Under the pieces are notes generated by a model that saw only the letters and a list, made by a program, of their open reading frames with translations, had not been told where the DNA came from and did no database searches. Below, piece by piece: positions 1 to 8,889 of a DNA stretch of 27,676 nucleotides. A program made the position numbers and the translations under genes. This DNA is from Suillus spraguei. Lineage: Eukaryota > Basidiomycota > Agaricomycetes > Boletales > Suillaceae. Location of the stretch: NCBI GenBank assembly GCA_016800925.1, contig JABCPU010000753.1, forward strand, positions 1 through 27,676. The letters run 5' to 3'. Within the stretch, counting starts at the first letter, position 1, and each line of letters starts with the position of its first letter.

Positions 1-35
1 ATCCGAAGGACTAGGGGTCCGAAGGTCCGGAGCTC

Positions 36-212
36 GGAGGAGCGGAGGAGCGGAGGACGGAGGAGCGGAGGAGCGGAGACGGAGGACGGAGGAGCGGAAG
101 CAGAGGAGCGGAGGAGCGGAGGAGGGAGGAGCGGAGGAGCGGAGAGCGGAGGAGCGGAGGAGCGGAGGAGCGGAGGAGCGGAGGAGCGGAGGAGTGGAGG
201 AGGAGGAGCGGA
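36..212 (+). repeat. Polypurine satellite, 8-bp unit GGAGGAGC
   Basis: An almost uninterrupted array of an 8-bp unit (GGAGGAGC) with a few 1-2 base slips. The plus strand is nearly all purine, with one C per unit, so it is a homopurine-homopyrimidine tract. It is followed by three GGATGATC-like units up to about 230. Period 8 is not a multiple of 3, and no coding role is apparent. Confidence 0.9.
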
Positions 213-577
213 TGATCGGATGATCGGATGAGCGTAGCTCTGTGGATCTTAGAGGAAGTGTTGGCTACTAGAGAGGAGTAGGTCCGGATATGGTGTAGAG
301 ATAGTATAGACTACTCCGGACAAGGTCCGGAATAGAAACAGACAGTATAAGACTACCAAAGGTAGAGTCGGAGGTGAAACAGATGATAGACGGAGATGGA
401 CGAAGTCCGAACAGATTATAGGACATAGGATCAAAGCTCCGGCCTAGGGAGTAATCCCATAGGCCTGAGTTGGAAGCTTACAAGGGCCGGAGCCCAAGTG
501 CAAGAACGGAGACGGAGTTATATAGACATGATAACAGGATACAGAGTAATCAAAGGAATATACAGAAGTAGGAACAA
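213..577. other. No gene seen; possible 3' internal region of a retroelement
   Basis: No protein in any frame looks like a known family. The stretch is CpG-rich, with several TCCGGA-type words. It ends in a short purine-rich run just before the LTR-like repeat at 578, where a plus-strand polypurine tract would lie if 578-1112 is a 3' LTR. That reading is an inference; no pol gene is present in the window upstream. Confidence 0.35.
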
Positions 578-1112
578 TGAATCAGACTAAGGTCTGCAGG
601 AGTTGTACTACAAGTTTATATACTGTAGGAGCATGCCGGAGGGTAAGTACGGATAGTCCGAGGCTATGTCTGAAGCATACGGAAACACATTAGTAAGTAC
701 AGCGGGACATAAGGCTATGAACTCGGAGATGAAGCTTGTACGAAATACTTATCAAGACGGAGGCAGAGATCACCGAGAACCGGAAGCACAGAGATACCCA
801 GAAGCCGGAGACACAGGTATATTCTAAAAGGGGTAATGCGCAGGTGCGCGGGAATAGTTCGGATATGAACTCGGATCGGATAAGGACACGGATCGGATAT
901 GGACACGGATCGGATATGGACACGGATCGGATATGGACACGGATCGGATATGGACACGGATCGGATATGGACACGGATGGATATGGATTGGAGTGGATGG
1001 GTGGATCGGATATGTGAACTGGATTGGATGGGTGGATCAGATATGTGTAGGTAGGGTGTCTGGATGTCCATGGATTGGATTTGATCTAGACCTGAATGTA
1101 CGGTATATGACA
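578..1112 (+). mobile_element. LTR-like dispersed repeat, copy 1 (solo or truncated LTR)
   Basis: This segment begins TGAATCAGAC and ends GTATATGACA, so it has the TG...CA termini usual for LTRs. It aligns over its whole length with 18346-18804, where the repeat directly follows a Gypsy-type gag-protease fragment. This copy is longer because it contains an expanded 17-bp tandem array. Its right edge joins XRN1 pseudogene sequence at 1113 with no intervening DNA. No 5-bp target duplication was found (AACAA on the left, TCCGT on the right), so one flank may have been deleted or rearranged. Compared with copy 2 it keeps many more CpG sites. Confidence 0.6.
873..989 (+). repeat. 17-bp tandem array inside the LTR-like repeat
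   Basis: Units start at 873, 890, 907, 924, 941, 958 and 975, each about GGATCGGATATGGACAC; the central units are identical and the edges degenerate. The matching part of copy 2 (18600-18680) has only scattered GGATCGGA-like words, so the array expanded in this copy or was lost there. Open frames across it are by-products of the repeat. Confidence 0.9.
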
Positions 1113-2648
1113 TCCGTAGTGCGAGCTATATCTATCATCCTGGAGATGAGATGAAGGAATTGTTGGGCAAATCCAACAGCTTACCATCGCCCCCTTGGTC
1201 CAGAATCACAAAGATTCCTGGGAATTTATCCTACAAAGAACTGAGTTCCAATTCAGATGCAATTTGGACAGGACCAACCTTATATTCATGAATGAGCCTT
1301 CTCGCTAAACTACCAATAATGACCAACCTTCCGTGAGTAGTCAATAATTTTCAAGCCCTTGGCCTCTCAGTCCAATATTGTTCTTTTGATGATCGGAGGT
1401 GAGAAACATGAAGCTTGACGTGATTTTGGAGAGTGCTCTGAGTGACATTCTGATTGTGGAAGCTGCTTTGAATGATGGCAAGTAGTGCTGTGAAACACAA
1501 CTATCAACAATAATCTTGAACTTGTTATTCTCCGTTTTATCTGAAAGGAAGAACTACAAGATCATTTAGAAAGATAAATTGTGGTAGGGCATTGTGACAT
1601 ACTGCCAGAACAACAGACAAAGCGCTGTCAGTAGTTGAAGACACCTAGGCAGCCACACCATACGCGTGTTCACCAAGGAAGAAAATGTTCGTTCCATCAG
1701 GAAATTCCTCTGACAGAGGTGGAGCATCCTTCTTGAGGAACCTGGGATCTTCGGATGCAACTTCTGAAATGACCATCTGGACAGCTTGTTCAAGTTCTTT
1801 TTCAGGTCCTTCGTAGTCTTTAACCAATGCGCCTGATTCTAAGCATTTCAAACCTGCATGAATGTGCAAAGAGCGAACATCCATAAAGTACCAGCACACA
1901 CCTTTTAGTGGATGGACATGCACCAGGACATTGACATCACTAGTGATCACTCCACATCTCTTCAAATATAGCGTCTCAAACCACTCAGCTTTTCCCTTCC
2001 AATGGCTCAAGCTCTTCTTGCAAGAAAGGCCAACTGATGAAAGTGCGTTTGCCAACCATTTCCTGGGCGATACCCTCTACCTTGCGGTTTTCGTGAGGAT
2101 TTTGTATGTGAACTGCCATTGACTTGTTGCGGCTTTCGGAACCATGTACAATGACACCATGAAAGCCTAGTTGTGCTTTGTGGGGTAATGAATGTACCCA
2201 CAAAGGGAATCCAGCAAGGGCTTTTGCACCAAGGCATACACCTTCACATAGTCCAGGGATGAGATGGAGTCCATCAAGAGTTGGTAGGTCGAAGGATTCC
2301 ATCTTACATGTACATCAATATATAGGAGGGAAGAAATCTGGTAATGATGAAGGATAGACTGTGGACTCTCCAGGACTGAAGATAAATTTGGTACTGGTTC
2401 CAAACCCATTGTGGCGGCGTTCCTCTGGGGTCAACCTATGTTCTCGAGCTGTACACATGGGACAATGACGAACTACAACCAAAAAGCAGAATTTACTACT
2501 CACATTTCATTGCTCATAACAGCCACTGCTCATCAATAAAGGGAATCTTAATGATTGCTTCCCATTCTTGCTTCTTTCCATCTAAGTCTTGCTCAAATTC
2601 AAGAGGGTCAAAGTCCAATATCGGTGAATTTGGATTGTACATTAGGTC
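1113..2648 (-). pseudogene. XRN1: XRN1 5'-3' exoribonuclease pseudogene fragment, copy A
   Basis: Read on the minus strand, this is a collinear piece of Xrn1, the cytoplasmic 5'-3' exoribonuclease that degrades decapped mRNA. It starts at an exon with DLMYNPNSPILDF and GKKQEWEAI, then HRLTPEERRHNGFG, SLPDFFPPIY, DLPTLDGLHLIPGLCEG, SRNKSMAVHIQNP, EMVGKRTFI, KDYEGPEKELEQAVQMVI, EEFPDGTNIFFLGEHAYG and YEYKVGP-type sequence before the 1113 edge. It covers the part after the catalytic core; the N-terminal catalytic half and the C-terminus are absent. It is broken by in-frame stops (CGA to TGA in the RLLRAM region; TGA at PPIY/CTCK) and by a deletion after WPFLQE that removes the VTAVSDSLFKYEK segment. 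It keeps the EGKAEWFETLY-RCGVI-DVNVLVHVHPLKG stretch that copy B has partly lost. Introns keep GT..AG ends. It lies head-to-head with copy B (10174-12752). Confidence 0.9.
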
Positions 2649-3421
2649 CTATGGTGTACAGTCTTTCGTCCGCACCCCTGTAGTCGTCCTAGTATGACAT
2701 AGATGCACTCAAAAACTTTCGGCTTCACCAAGAAGAGCTTATTGCCTGCATTCACAAACTTGTATGCAGTGTGACCATGGGTGAGTTTGCTGATACCTAC
2801 AATGGTGATCAGACAACTTGGACGAGTGAAAGACTTATTGATTTCTAAGTCGTTTCAACAGCCATCGGTAGCTTATAAGGTACCTCTTTGCTCCCATTCA
2901 AAGGCTGTTCTGACACCTTCTCGATCCACTATCATGCTCTCTTGTCGATTTATCATGGGTGTCCTTGAAAAATTACCTGCTCATTCAAGTTGATAACTCT
3001 GAAGGTGCAGACAAGAAGGTACATCGCTAGGTTATCTTCTATAAGATTGCTGTCATTCATGTTTGATGGCAGTTCTACAACCCCCATGTCTGGGTTTGTG
3101 AGGGCAAGAAAATGCTTTCAGCACAGATCAAGGAGGCTTGCAGTGACCTCGGCAATGTTAGTGAGTGTCACATTGAGTTTAATTGTTTATCAGTTATTGA
3201 CTTGATCATGGTCTTAGACCGTCTGTCAAGAAAGTGCCTGGATAACTTAGAAACAAGGTTTGAGGACTTATTACGTGCCATGTAGTGTTTTTGCACATGC
3301 CTTGAAATCTGAAAGCAACCATACTCTTAAATTCTGTCGAACAGTGGTTCATAGATGTGCTGGATGTCTATGTCATACTAGGACGACTACAGGGGCACGG
3401 ACGAAAGACTGTACACCATAG
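2649..3421. mobile_element. TIR DNA transposon (non-autonomous), 55-bp inverted termini, TA target
   Basis: The first and last 55 bases (2649-2703 and 3367-3421) are inverted copies with about two mismatches, beginning CTATGGTGTACAGTC and ending GTACACCATAG. If the target duplication is TA, as in Tc1/mariner-type elements, the element proper runs TGGTGTACAG...CTGTACACCA. It sits in what corresponds to an XRN1 intron: the other XRN1 copy reads ACCATAG then GACCTAATG at the same place (11190-11204). The interior (about 2705-3365) holds only short frames with stops and nothing I recognise as a transposase. A single matching end lies at 10121-10173. Confidence 0.8.
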
Positions 3422-3459
3422 ATATGGCTTCATAGATAGGAAACTAGATGAGGTAATAA

Positions 3460-3973
3460 TATAGTCCCATGCAGAACCATTCATATTTGGTGCAATGATA
3501 TATCTCTTACCTATGGCACATATATATATGGTCCTATACAGGCTCACATAGTCCCATTAAGGTCCAGTTCCATTTGATACCATGGTATATCTTTTACCTG
3601 TAGCGCATATATATATGGTCCTATATGGGCTCACATAGTCCCATCGAGGTCCAGTGCCATTTAGACCATGATATATCTCTTACCTGCAGCACATATAGAT
3701 ATGGTTCTATATGAGGTCACATAGTCCCATTGAGGTCCAGTGCCATTTGGTACCATGATATATCTCTTGCCTGCAGTGCATATAAATATAAATATGGTCC
3801 TATATGAGGTGATATAGTCCCATCCAGGACCAGTCCTATCTGGCACACTGATGTATTGTGCAGTGCATATATGTTTCGTCCTATATGAGGTGATATAGTC
3901 TCATCCAGGACCAGTCCTATCTGGCACAAGATATCTGTTACCTTCAGTGCATATAGATATAGCTCTATATCAA
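3460..3973 (+). repeat. Six-unit tandem minisatellite, about 81-93 bp per unit
   Basis: Units start near 3460, 3547, 3634, 3720, 3813 and 3894, each opening with YATAGTCCCATCNAGG and closing with GGTCCTATATGRGGTSA. Units 2-4 are most alike; units 5 and 6 share internal deletions, suggesting stepwise expansion. The array begins about 40 bp from the TIR transposon end at 3421. Reading frames through it are artefacts of the repeat. Confidence 0.9.
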
Positions 3974-4037
3974 CAGTGACTCTATATAACTCTACACCAA
4001 AAAATGAGAACCCAACCTGAACCCAAACCCAACCCAC

Positions 4038-4617
4038 TTACAAAAACCCTCTAAAAATAAGTTTGAGTATGGGGTGATCAGTGGCTCTTCCCGCAGGAGG
4101 GAAGGATAGAAAGTGGAAGTAGAAGTCATCATTGGCATCTTCGAATACAAATGGCTCCCACTTGGGTTGTGATACATCGCTGACAGCTGACAAAAAATTC
4201 AAATGATTGAGTAGCATCTCCACAATGCGATGCTGCACCTGCCATGAATCTGGACGAGCCAGAAAAAATTGGGGCAGAATATGAGGAACAAGGCTGGAAT
4301 CAGCTCTCTGCAAGGAGAAGCATAGACCAAGTGCGGATAGTGATTGTGACAGCAAGATGTCTGGAAGGGTGGGGTGCAACTCCACATTGCGATAAGCCCA
4401 CTTTGAGATAGGATACCGGCAGGTACATTCCATTCTCATCTACGTAATGACCAAGAACATGTACTTCAAGGTCCAAAGGATATGTGGGTAATCTGGATAC
4501 AGGTACCACAGTGTCGTCAATCAGTACATCTGTGCTTGTTCCAGTAGTAGTTGAGAAGGATGTGTATATGGATGTGTTTCCATCAGTGACTCTGAGTATA
4601 GTCATGTCTTTGACCAT
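4038..4617 (-). pseudogene. Unrecognised minus-strand ORF, probably frameshifted
   Basis: Two overlapping minus-strand frames look like one protein split near 4405. The first (4617 to about 4410) gives a Thr/Ser-rich start with DMTILRVTDGN and a hydrophobic YPLDLEVHVLGHYVDENGMY segment. The second (about 4405 to 4038) gives AYRNVELHPTLPDILL and, near the end, QPKWEPFVFEDANDDFYFHF. Together they make about 190 residues. I do not recognise a family. The frame switch could be a one-base indel or a missed intron. The neighbours are a minisatellite and a foldback element, so it is probably a gene remnant rather than an active gene. Confidence 0.35.
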
Positions 4618-4739
4618 GCCCAGACTGAGACCCGCGATAGTGATCCAAAGTCATGATTCGGTCCAAATAGAGTACCTTTTCTGATGCCAACACCGAATGT
4701 TAATATCCTACCTCCAGACTTGATATATTTACAGACAGC

Positions 4740-4881
4740 CTACCTATTGGAGTGAAACATCTATGGAGGCATAGATATTCCCTATAATCAGGTTAGGTAC
4801 ATGGATGTGATTTCTGCATGCAGGTAAAGTTCTTTTAAGGAACATTTATGCCCCCATAGACATTCGACTCACAATAGGTAG
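4740..4881. mobile_element. Foldback MITE-like hairpin, about 142 bp
   Basis: The first 42 or so bases (from CTACCTATTGG) are an imperfect inverted copy of the last 43 (to AATAGGTAG), about 80% matching by eye, with a 55-base centre. No coding potential and no clear target duplication. It lies just upstream of the WD40 fragment at 4910. Confidence 0.65.
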
Positions 4882-4909
4882 TGTTGCATTGGGACATGAT
4901 ATGAACTAA

Positions 4910-5152
4910 GTGGCTGCTCAGATGGTGCACAGTGGACACACTGATCCAGTTAACTCGGTCACATTCTCGTCAGATGGCACTTGCATCGTCGCTGGTTCAA
5001 GCAATAGGACTATTCGGCTGTGGGATGCTGTGATGGGGCAGCCAGTCAGTGAGCCCTTGTGGGGGCACACTTATTCAGTTAACTCAGTCTCATTCTCACT
5101 GGACGGCACTTGCATTGTTACTGGTTCTTGCGATAACACTGTTCGGCTGTAG
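4910..5152 (+). pseudogene. WD40-repeat fragment of a NACHT-WD40 type receptor
   Basis: About 78 residues form two consecutive WD40 repeats: GHTDPVNSVTFSSDGTCIV-AGSSNRTIRLWD followed by GHTYSVNSVSFSLDGTCIV-TGSCDNTVRL. In Agaricomycetes such near-identical tandem WD40 blades are typical of STAND receptors with a NACHT nucleotide-binding domain, linked to non-self recognition. The second repeat stops where RLWD is expected: the TGG codon reads TAG, followed by a degenerate GATG, and similarity is then lost. The first ATG of the frame is at 4922; no NACHT domain lies upstream. The matching C-terminal tail is on the same strand at 6758-7150, with transposons in between, so the two pieces probably belonged to one gene. 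Confidence 0.8.
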
Positions 5153-5437
5153 GATGTAGGTGTGAGGCATGTTGGAGTCCGACGCACCAAAGAGAGAAGA
5201 GAAGAGAATGGCCAAAGAATCCAAGAAGCAAGGCACGAGGGGGAGAAGCTGAGGAATGTGGTTCAAGCGCAAGCCATAATAGGCCAGTGGGATGCAGCAC
5301 ACTGATGTCGGCTGAGCCTCTACAATATATGTCAATGAGTTATGTCTAAATTTTTGTTTCTGTTTTACTTACTATAAGTCCAGCGCCATAGCGTAGAAAC
5401 ATCTCAGTTCTTCGAGAGAGACTGAGATGTGAGTCTA

Positions 5438-6278
5438 CATCAGTAAATCCCAAACCTTACACAGACTTTGGCTTTTTCCACAGATTCTCACAGTTGTCAC
5501 AGATGGCACAGAATCCCAGGCCCCAGAGCCTCAGAGTCACAGAATCTCACAGTAAACCACAGACTCACAAAATCATCAGCATTCCAGAGCCACAGTGACA
5601 TAGAAATCACAGAATGTATCACAAAAATTTCACTAAGTCTTTTTCTTTAGTTAAGCATCAACACTAAGCCTTACTATCAACAAAACTTGCATCAAGTATT
5701 TTTCTTTAGTTCAACTTCAAATACTAAACCTTAGTATACACCAAAGCTTATTAAAATTCATTATTAAGACAAAAAGTGCTAAATCTATTGACTGAAACTT
5801 GTTGAAATTCGCAATTTTTGCCCTTTGTGCTGAAGCTCTAACTTTTTCCAGTCAAAAATATGTTACAATAAGGTTTTGTTTTCCTGGAGGTTTAAATAAG
5901 GGCAGCTTATCATGAGATTTGAAGTTACAATGAGGTTTGATGATACATTTTAACTTGGTGATAATATTGTGGTTTGAGCATCATTGGTATATATGTTATT
6001 GTGAGCGGTAAAGAAACAAAGGCACTATGGTGTGATAATAAGTATGTGTTGAAGTTGTTGCTGACCTTCATGAGGCCTCAAGTTCTGTCATTGGCACTTA
6101 AAAGTGTGAAAAAGTGCAAATTTTTATTTATTCATTTACTAGACAATGCTGTGGAACTGTGAGGTCTGTGGCACTGGCAGCTATCACACTGGGATGTTTT
6201 GCCCAGAGGGGACCAAGCTGTGGCTCTGTGAGACTGTGCAGTGTACAGAGCTGCACAGAACATTGGGATTTACTGATG
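5438..6278. mobile_element. TIR element of 841 bp with CACAG-rich subterminal repeats
   Basis: The ends CATCAGTAAATCCCAA (5438-5453) and its exact inverse (6263-6278) are flanked by TA on both sides. Just inside the left end (5459-5630) the word YCACAG recurs about nine times on the plus strand. Just inside the right end (6150-6262) it recurs about nine times on the minus strand. Clusters of short subterminal motifs in opposite orientation are the usual transposase-binding architecture of cut-and-paste DNA transposons. The interior is AT-rich and contains a 59-bp tandem duplication. No transposase is encoded, so it is non-autonomous. It separates the two pieces of the NACHT-WD40 gene. Confidence 0.75.
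5635..5752 (+). repeat. 59-bp tandem duplication
   Basis: Two adjacent, moderately diverged copies (5635-5693 and 5694-5752) share TTTTTCTTTAGTT and ACTAARCCTTA words at the same spacing. They lie inside the CACAG element. Confidence 0.65.
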
Positions 6279-6381
6279 TATAGATTCTTGTACCGTCAGC
6301 GTTAACTGACGAAAGCAATAGCGTACCTTGTTCTTATAGGTATTACACGTGTTAATAGAGTTCTTCGAGAGAGACTGAGAT

Positions 6382-6655
6382 CATCAGGAAATTCACACAT
6401 TCCTTAACATGCTTAATCAGCTTAACTCACTTATCTCAAAACTTGTTTGCTCTCTCTCACATCATTCACCTGGCATATCTTATATTTTTTGAGTGCGAAA
6501 TACAATAAAACATGTATATTAATATATCTCAACTTTTTTTTTTCTGAATTCATTCACATTGAAATTTTGGACAAGTAGATTCAATTTCACCAAGGCAGTT
6601 AAGTGTAAATAAGTCCGCATAAGGGCACGTCAAGGAATGTGTGAATTTCCTGATG
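6382..6655. mobile_element. MITE, 274 bp, related to the 5438-6278 element
   Basis: The first 24 bases (CATCAGGAAATTCACACATT...) recur inverted at the right end (6632-6655), with partial similarity for a few bases inward, and AT flanks both sides. The terminal word CATCAGNAAATYC is shared with the 841-bp element just upstream. The AT-rich interior has no ORF. The sequence left of it (6359-6381) is an exact 23-base copy of 5406-5428. Confidence 0.75.
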
Positions 6656-6757
6656 ATCGTACCTTGTTCTTATAGACCCTTCTCCTGCCCTCGTTAGCCT
6701 CTTATCGCAAGAAGGCAGCCATCACAGCAGTGTGCCATGTCAAATCCTTCACCATTG

Positions 6758-7150
6758 TCAGATGACACTTGGGACAATCACTCCATTTCCTTCTCATCCA
6801 ACTCCATCCACACACTGTGCCACCTTCTGAGTTAATGGAGGGAGCATCTGATGACGACCGCAGTTCGACCCCCTTTGTCCTGAATGTTGACAGTGGATGG
6901 ATGGTAGGGCCCAAATGTCGGGTGTTACTCTGGGTACCACCTGCTTTTCGACATTTATTGGAGCCCTGGAACTATATAAGTGATACCCAGATGTCCCGAG
7001 CTTGATTTGAGCCGGATGACACATGGACAACGCTGGCAAAAGTGCCGAGAAGGACGAGTCTCAACAATCTTTCCATTCCTCGCACTTACTCAAATGATTC
7101 AAATCAACACTATATATCAACAGTATTTGAATATTTCTGGCGTGAACTAG
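6758..7150 (+). pseudogene. C-terminal tail of a NACHT-WD40 type receptor
   Basis: Three plus-strand frames give consecutive pieces of the tail that closes many Agaricomycete NACHT-WD40 proteins: SISFSSNSIHTLCHLLS (from 6758), then ELMEGASDDDRSSTPFVLN and SGWMVGPKCRVLLWVPPAFR (about 6832-6960), then LDLSRMTHGQRWQKCREG (from 7001). The expected order is a Ser-rich linker, the GW-hydrophobic-GP...LLWVPP motif and the DLSR..HG..W..C motif, and all are present. At least two frame changes, near 6830 and 6965-7000, are needed to join them, so the gene is dead. Downstream of CREG the frame runs on to a stop at 7150 without recognisable sequence. It pairs with the WD40 fragment at 4910-5152. Confidence 0.8.
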
Positions 7151-7318
7151 TAGTATCAGTTCGTCACCGTCAAGCCGTTTATTGCCTTCAAAACTTATAT
7201 GAACGATCTTGCGGTTGCACGTCATAAGCGTTCGTAAGTTCCGTAATGCGTTTAAGCTAAGCGTTAATTTCAGTGGTTTTGCAGATGCGGCTACTGCCTG
7301 TGTGCCGAGGTTCACCTT

Positions 7319-7324
7319 TATAAG
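7319..7324 (+). promoter_or_regulatory. Candidate TATA box of the F-box gene
   Basis: TATAAG lies 43 bases before the ATG at 7367, a short but plausible distance for a fungal core promoter. It is one match in AT-containing sequence, so only suggestive. Confidence 0.35.
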
Positions 7325-7366
7325 AGGTCCCGCGTTCACTGGCAGCTCAGGTTGCATTAAGCACCC

Positions 7367-8410
7367 ATGTCCATGCACAGCTTACCAGTAGAGCTTCTCG
7401 ACGGCGTCGTGCAGTATCTTCCTTACTCTTCTCTCGCTGCTCTTGCTCAAACGTGCTCCACTCTCTGTCCAGTGGCACAGCGCGTCCTCTACTGCAATGT
7501 ATTGGCTTCTGCCTGGTCGCAAAACTTGTGTGTAATTGACACTCTTGCGAAGAAACCACATGTCGCGCGTTTCGTGCGGTCCTTTTACATCGCCATAGAT
7601 TCACCTGCTGCCGTCTTCTTTACCTATTATCACCAACTTGCTAAAGCTATTCTTAATATGTCAGAGTTGACCTCTCTTACTCTCTACGTGGATTCGAGTG
7701 TGAGCTGGGTGTTGAAGGAAGCGTCTAAATGTATCCACTTCCTGCATTTGCTTCACTTCACCTCTTCCTTTTCTTTCGATGAAAACGTCGCCCGGTTCCT
7801 TGATAGGACACCATCGCTTCTCGAGCTTCAAGTGGATTCTATCCCTACCATGTTCACATGCAATTCTTCACTCCCATACCCTGCTCCAACTTCCATTCCC
7901 CAACTGGAGCAATTCATTGGCTCACCCCGGACAGTGAAATTAATTGTTCCCGGCCGTCCGGTGAGGAGCATTCATCTAAACGGAGGAAGTCTTATGGAGG
8001 ATGATATTCCTCTGCTTGCCCGCTCAACTGTCCCTGTAGTTGCTCTGGAGATCATTACAAATGTACCTCCTGTGCCCTTCTTGGAAACACTGTACAAGCA
8101 TGTACCTCACTTGGTCTATTTGCGGGTGATGTCAACCAAGGACATTTTCGTTCCTCCCACTGTTGTAAGTTATCATGGCTTTTCACTTGTAGCGCCAGGG
8201 ACATTGATTTTTGTGATACAGGAATTCTATGAGCAGGTAGCCAGTGCTCTGACGTCTTTCACAGAACTCAACACATTTGAACTTTTCGGGATGCACTGGG
8301 GAAAGAAAAATGACGGCACAAAGAGGGTTTGGCAATCAGCGCCCCTTCAAACCAGGAACTATCCTGAGGATGACCTGCTTTTTGACTCGGATATCTTCTT
8401 TGCATATTGA
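7367..8410 (+). CDS. F-box domain protein
   Basis: The best-preserved gene in the window: 347 codons from ATG at 7367 to TGA, open throughout. Residues 5-45 form an F-box-like domain (LPVELLDGVVQYLPYSSL, then LAQTCSTLCPVAQRVLY), the segment that binds Skp1 in SCF ubiquitin ligases. The rest is a divergent, Leu-rich region that would select the target, as in the large lineage-specific F-box families of Agaricomycetes; the substrate cannot be told. A perfect in-frame GTAAGT...ACAG segment at 8165-8221 (57 nt, 19 codons) looks like an intron. If spliced, the protein is 328 residues and joins VPPTV to EFYEQVASALTSF, which reads more naturally. The next ATG (7373) is an alternative start. A TATA-like site lies upstream and an AATAAA at 8601. 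Confidence 0.85.
   Translation: MSMHSLPVELLDGVVQYLPYSSLAALAQTCSTLCPVAQRVLYCNVLASAWSQNLCVIDTLAKKPHVARFVRSFYIAIDSPAAVFFTYYHQLAKAILNMSELTSLTLYVDSSVSWVLKEASKCIHFLHLLHFTSSFSFDENVARFLDRTPSLLELQVDSIPTMFTCNSSLPYPAPTSIPQLEQFIGSPRTVKLIVPGRPVRSIHLNGGSLMEDDIPLLARSTVPVVALEIITNVPPVPFLETLYKHVPHLVYLRVMSTKDIFVPPTVVSYHGFSLVAPGTLIFVIQEFYEQVASALTSFTELNTFELFGMHWGKKNDGTKRVWQSAPLQTRNYPEDDLLFDSDIFFAY
8165..8221 (+). other. Likely in-frame intron of the F-box gene
   Basis: Starts GTAAGT and ends GATACAG, 57 nt. It is divisible by three and free of stops, so the retained and spliced forms both stay open. The length matches the 40-60 nt introns seen in the XRN1 pseudogenes. Confidence 0.6.
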
Positions 8411-8889
8411 TCTGACTTAGACACATACTCTCAAAGTATGATCTTCCAGGTAATCATATTGATTAGTGCAGTATACTCATCTCCATCACCCCAAAATCAA
8501 TTCACATACAGTCGACTTGTTCATAATGTATACATTAGTAGTGTATAAGCAACTGTAGCCGTTCAAGTAATACAGAACTGGTAACAACTGTCTGCTCGGC
8601 AATAAATCACGTTGACATTGAACGATTATCAGAATTTCGCCTCTGCCGCACACTTGTCACCTCGAATTTTCCCGTAGTTGGTATTCTTTCAAAGTCAGGT
8701 CCATGATTTCCTGCTAGACACGATGTCTTCTGCAAGTGGCCTACGACAACCCGAAGAAGCGAACAAAGGGAAAAAATGGGTTTCGCGAGTGACACATCCC
8801 TCTCCATTCTGCTAACCCAGATGACTTGGCCATTAGCAGGCACCACTTCGCTCAGTACATCCAAGGGGTCTTATAATGGTCCTTCGTAA
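8411..8889. other. 3' region of the F-box gene; no clear gene
   Basis: Contains AATAAA at 8601-8606, about 190 bases after the stop, a possible polyadenylation signal. A minus-strand open frame of 85 codons (8864-8607) has no recognisable motif and I do not call it. A GTAAGT donor-like site at 8887 may belong to the next gene. Confidence 0.4.

Noticed and set aside
578..1112. Five-base target duplication around LTR copy 1
   Set aside because: AACAA and TCCGT do not match, so insertion by a complete element cannot be shown here.
690..1154. Open frames on both strands with repeating ISDPCPYPIRVHIR-type or MDTDRIWTRIGYG-type sequence
   Set aside because: They are translations of the 17-bp tandem array.
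2781..3205. Possible captured gene inside the TIR transposon
   Set aside because: Only two short frames with stops and no recognisable protein; insufficient to claim capture.
3661..4037. Minus-strand frames with repeated GPGWDYITSYRTI-like units
   Set aside because: They are read-throughs of the 3460-3973 minisatellite.
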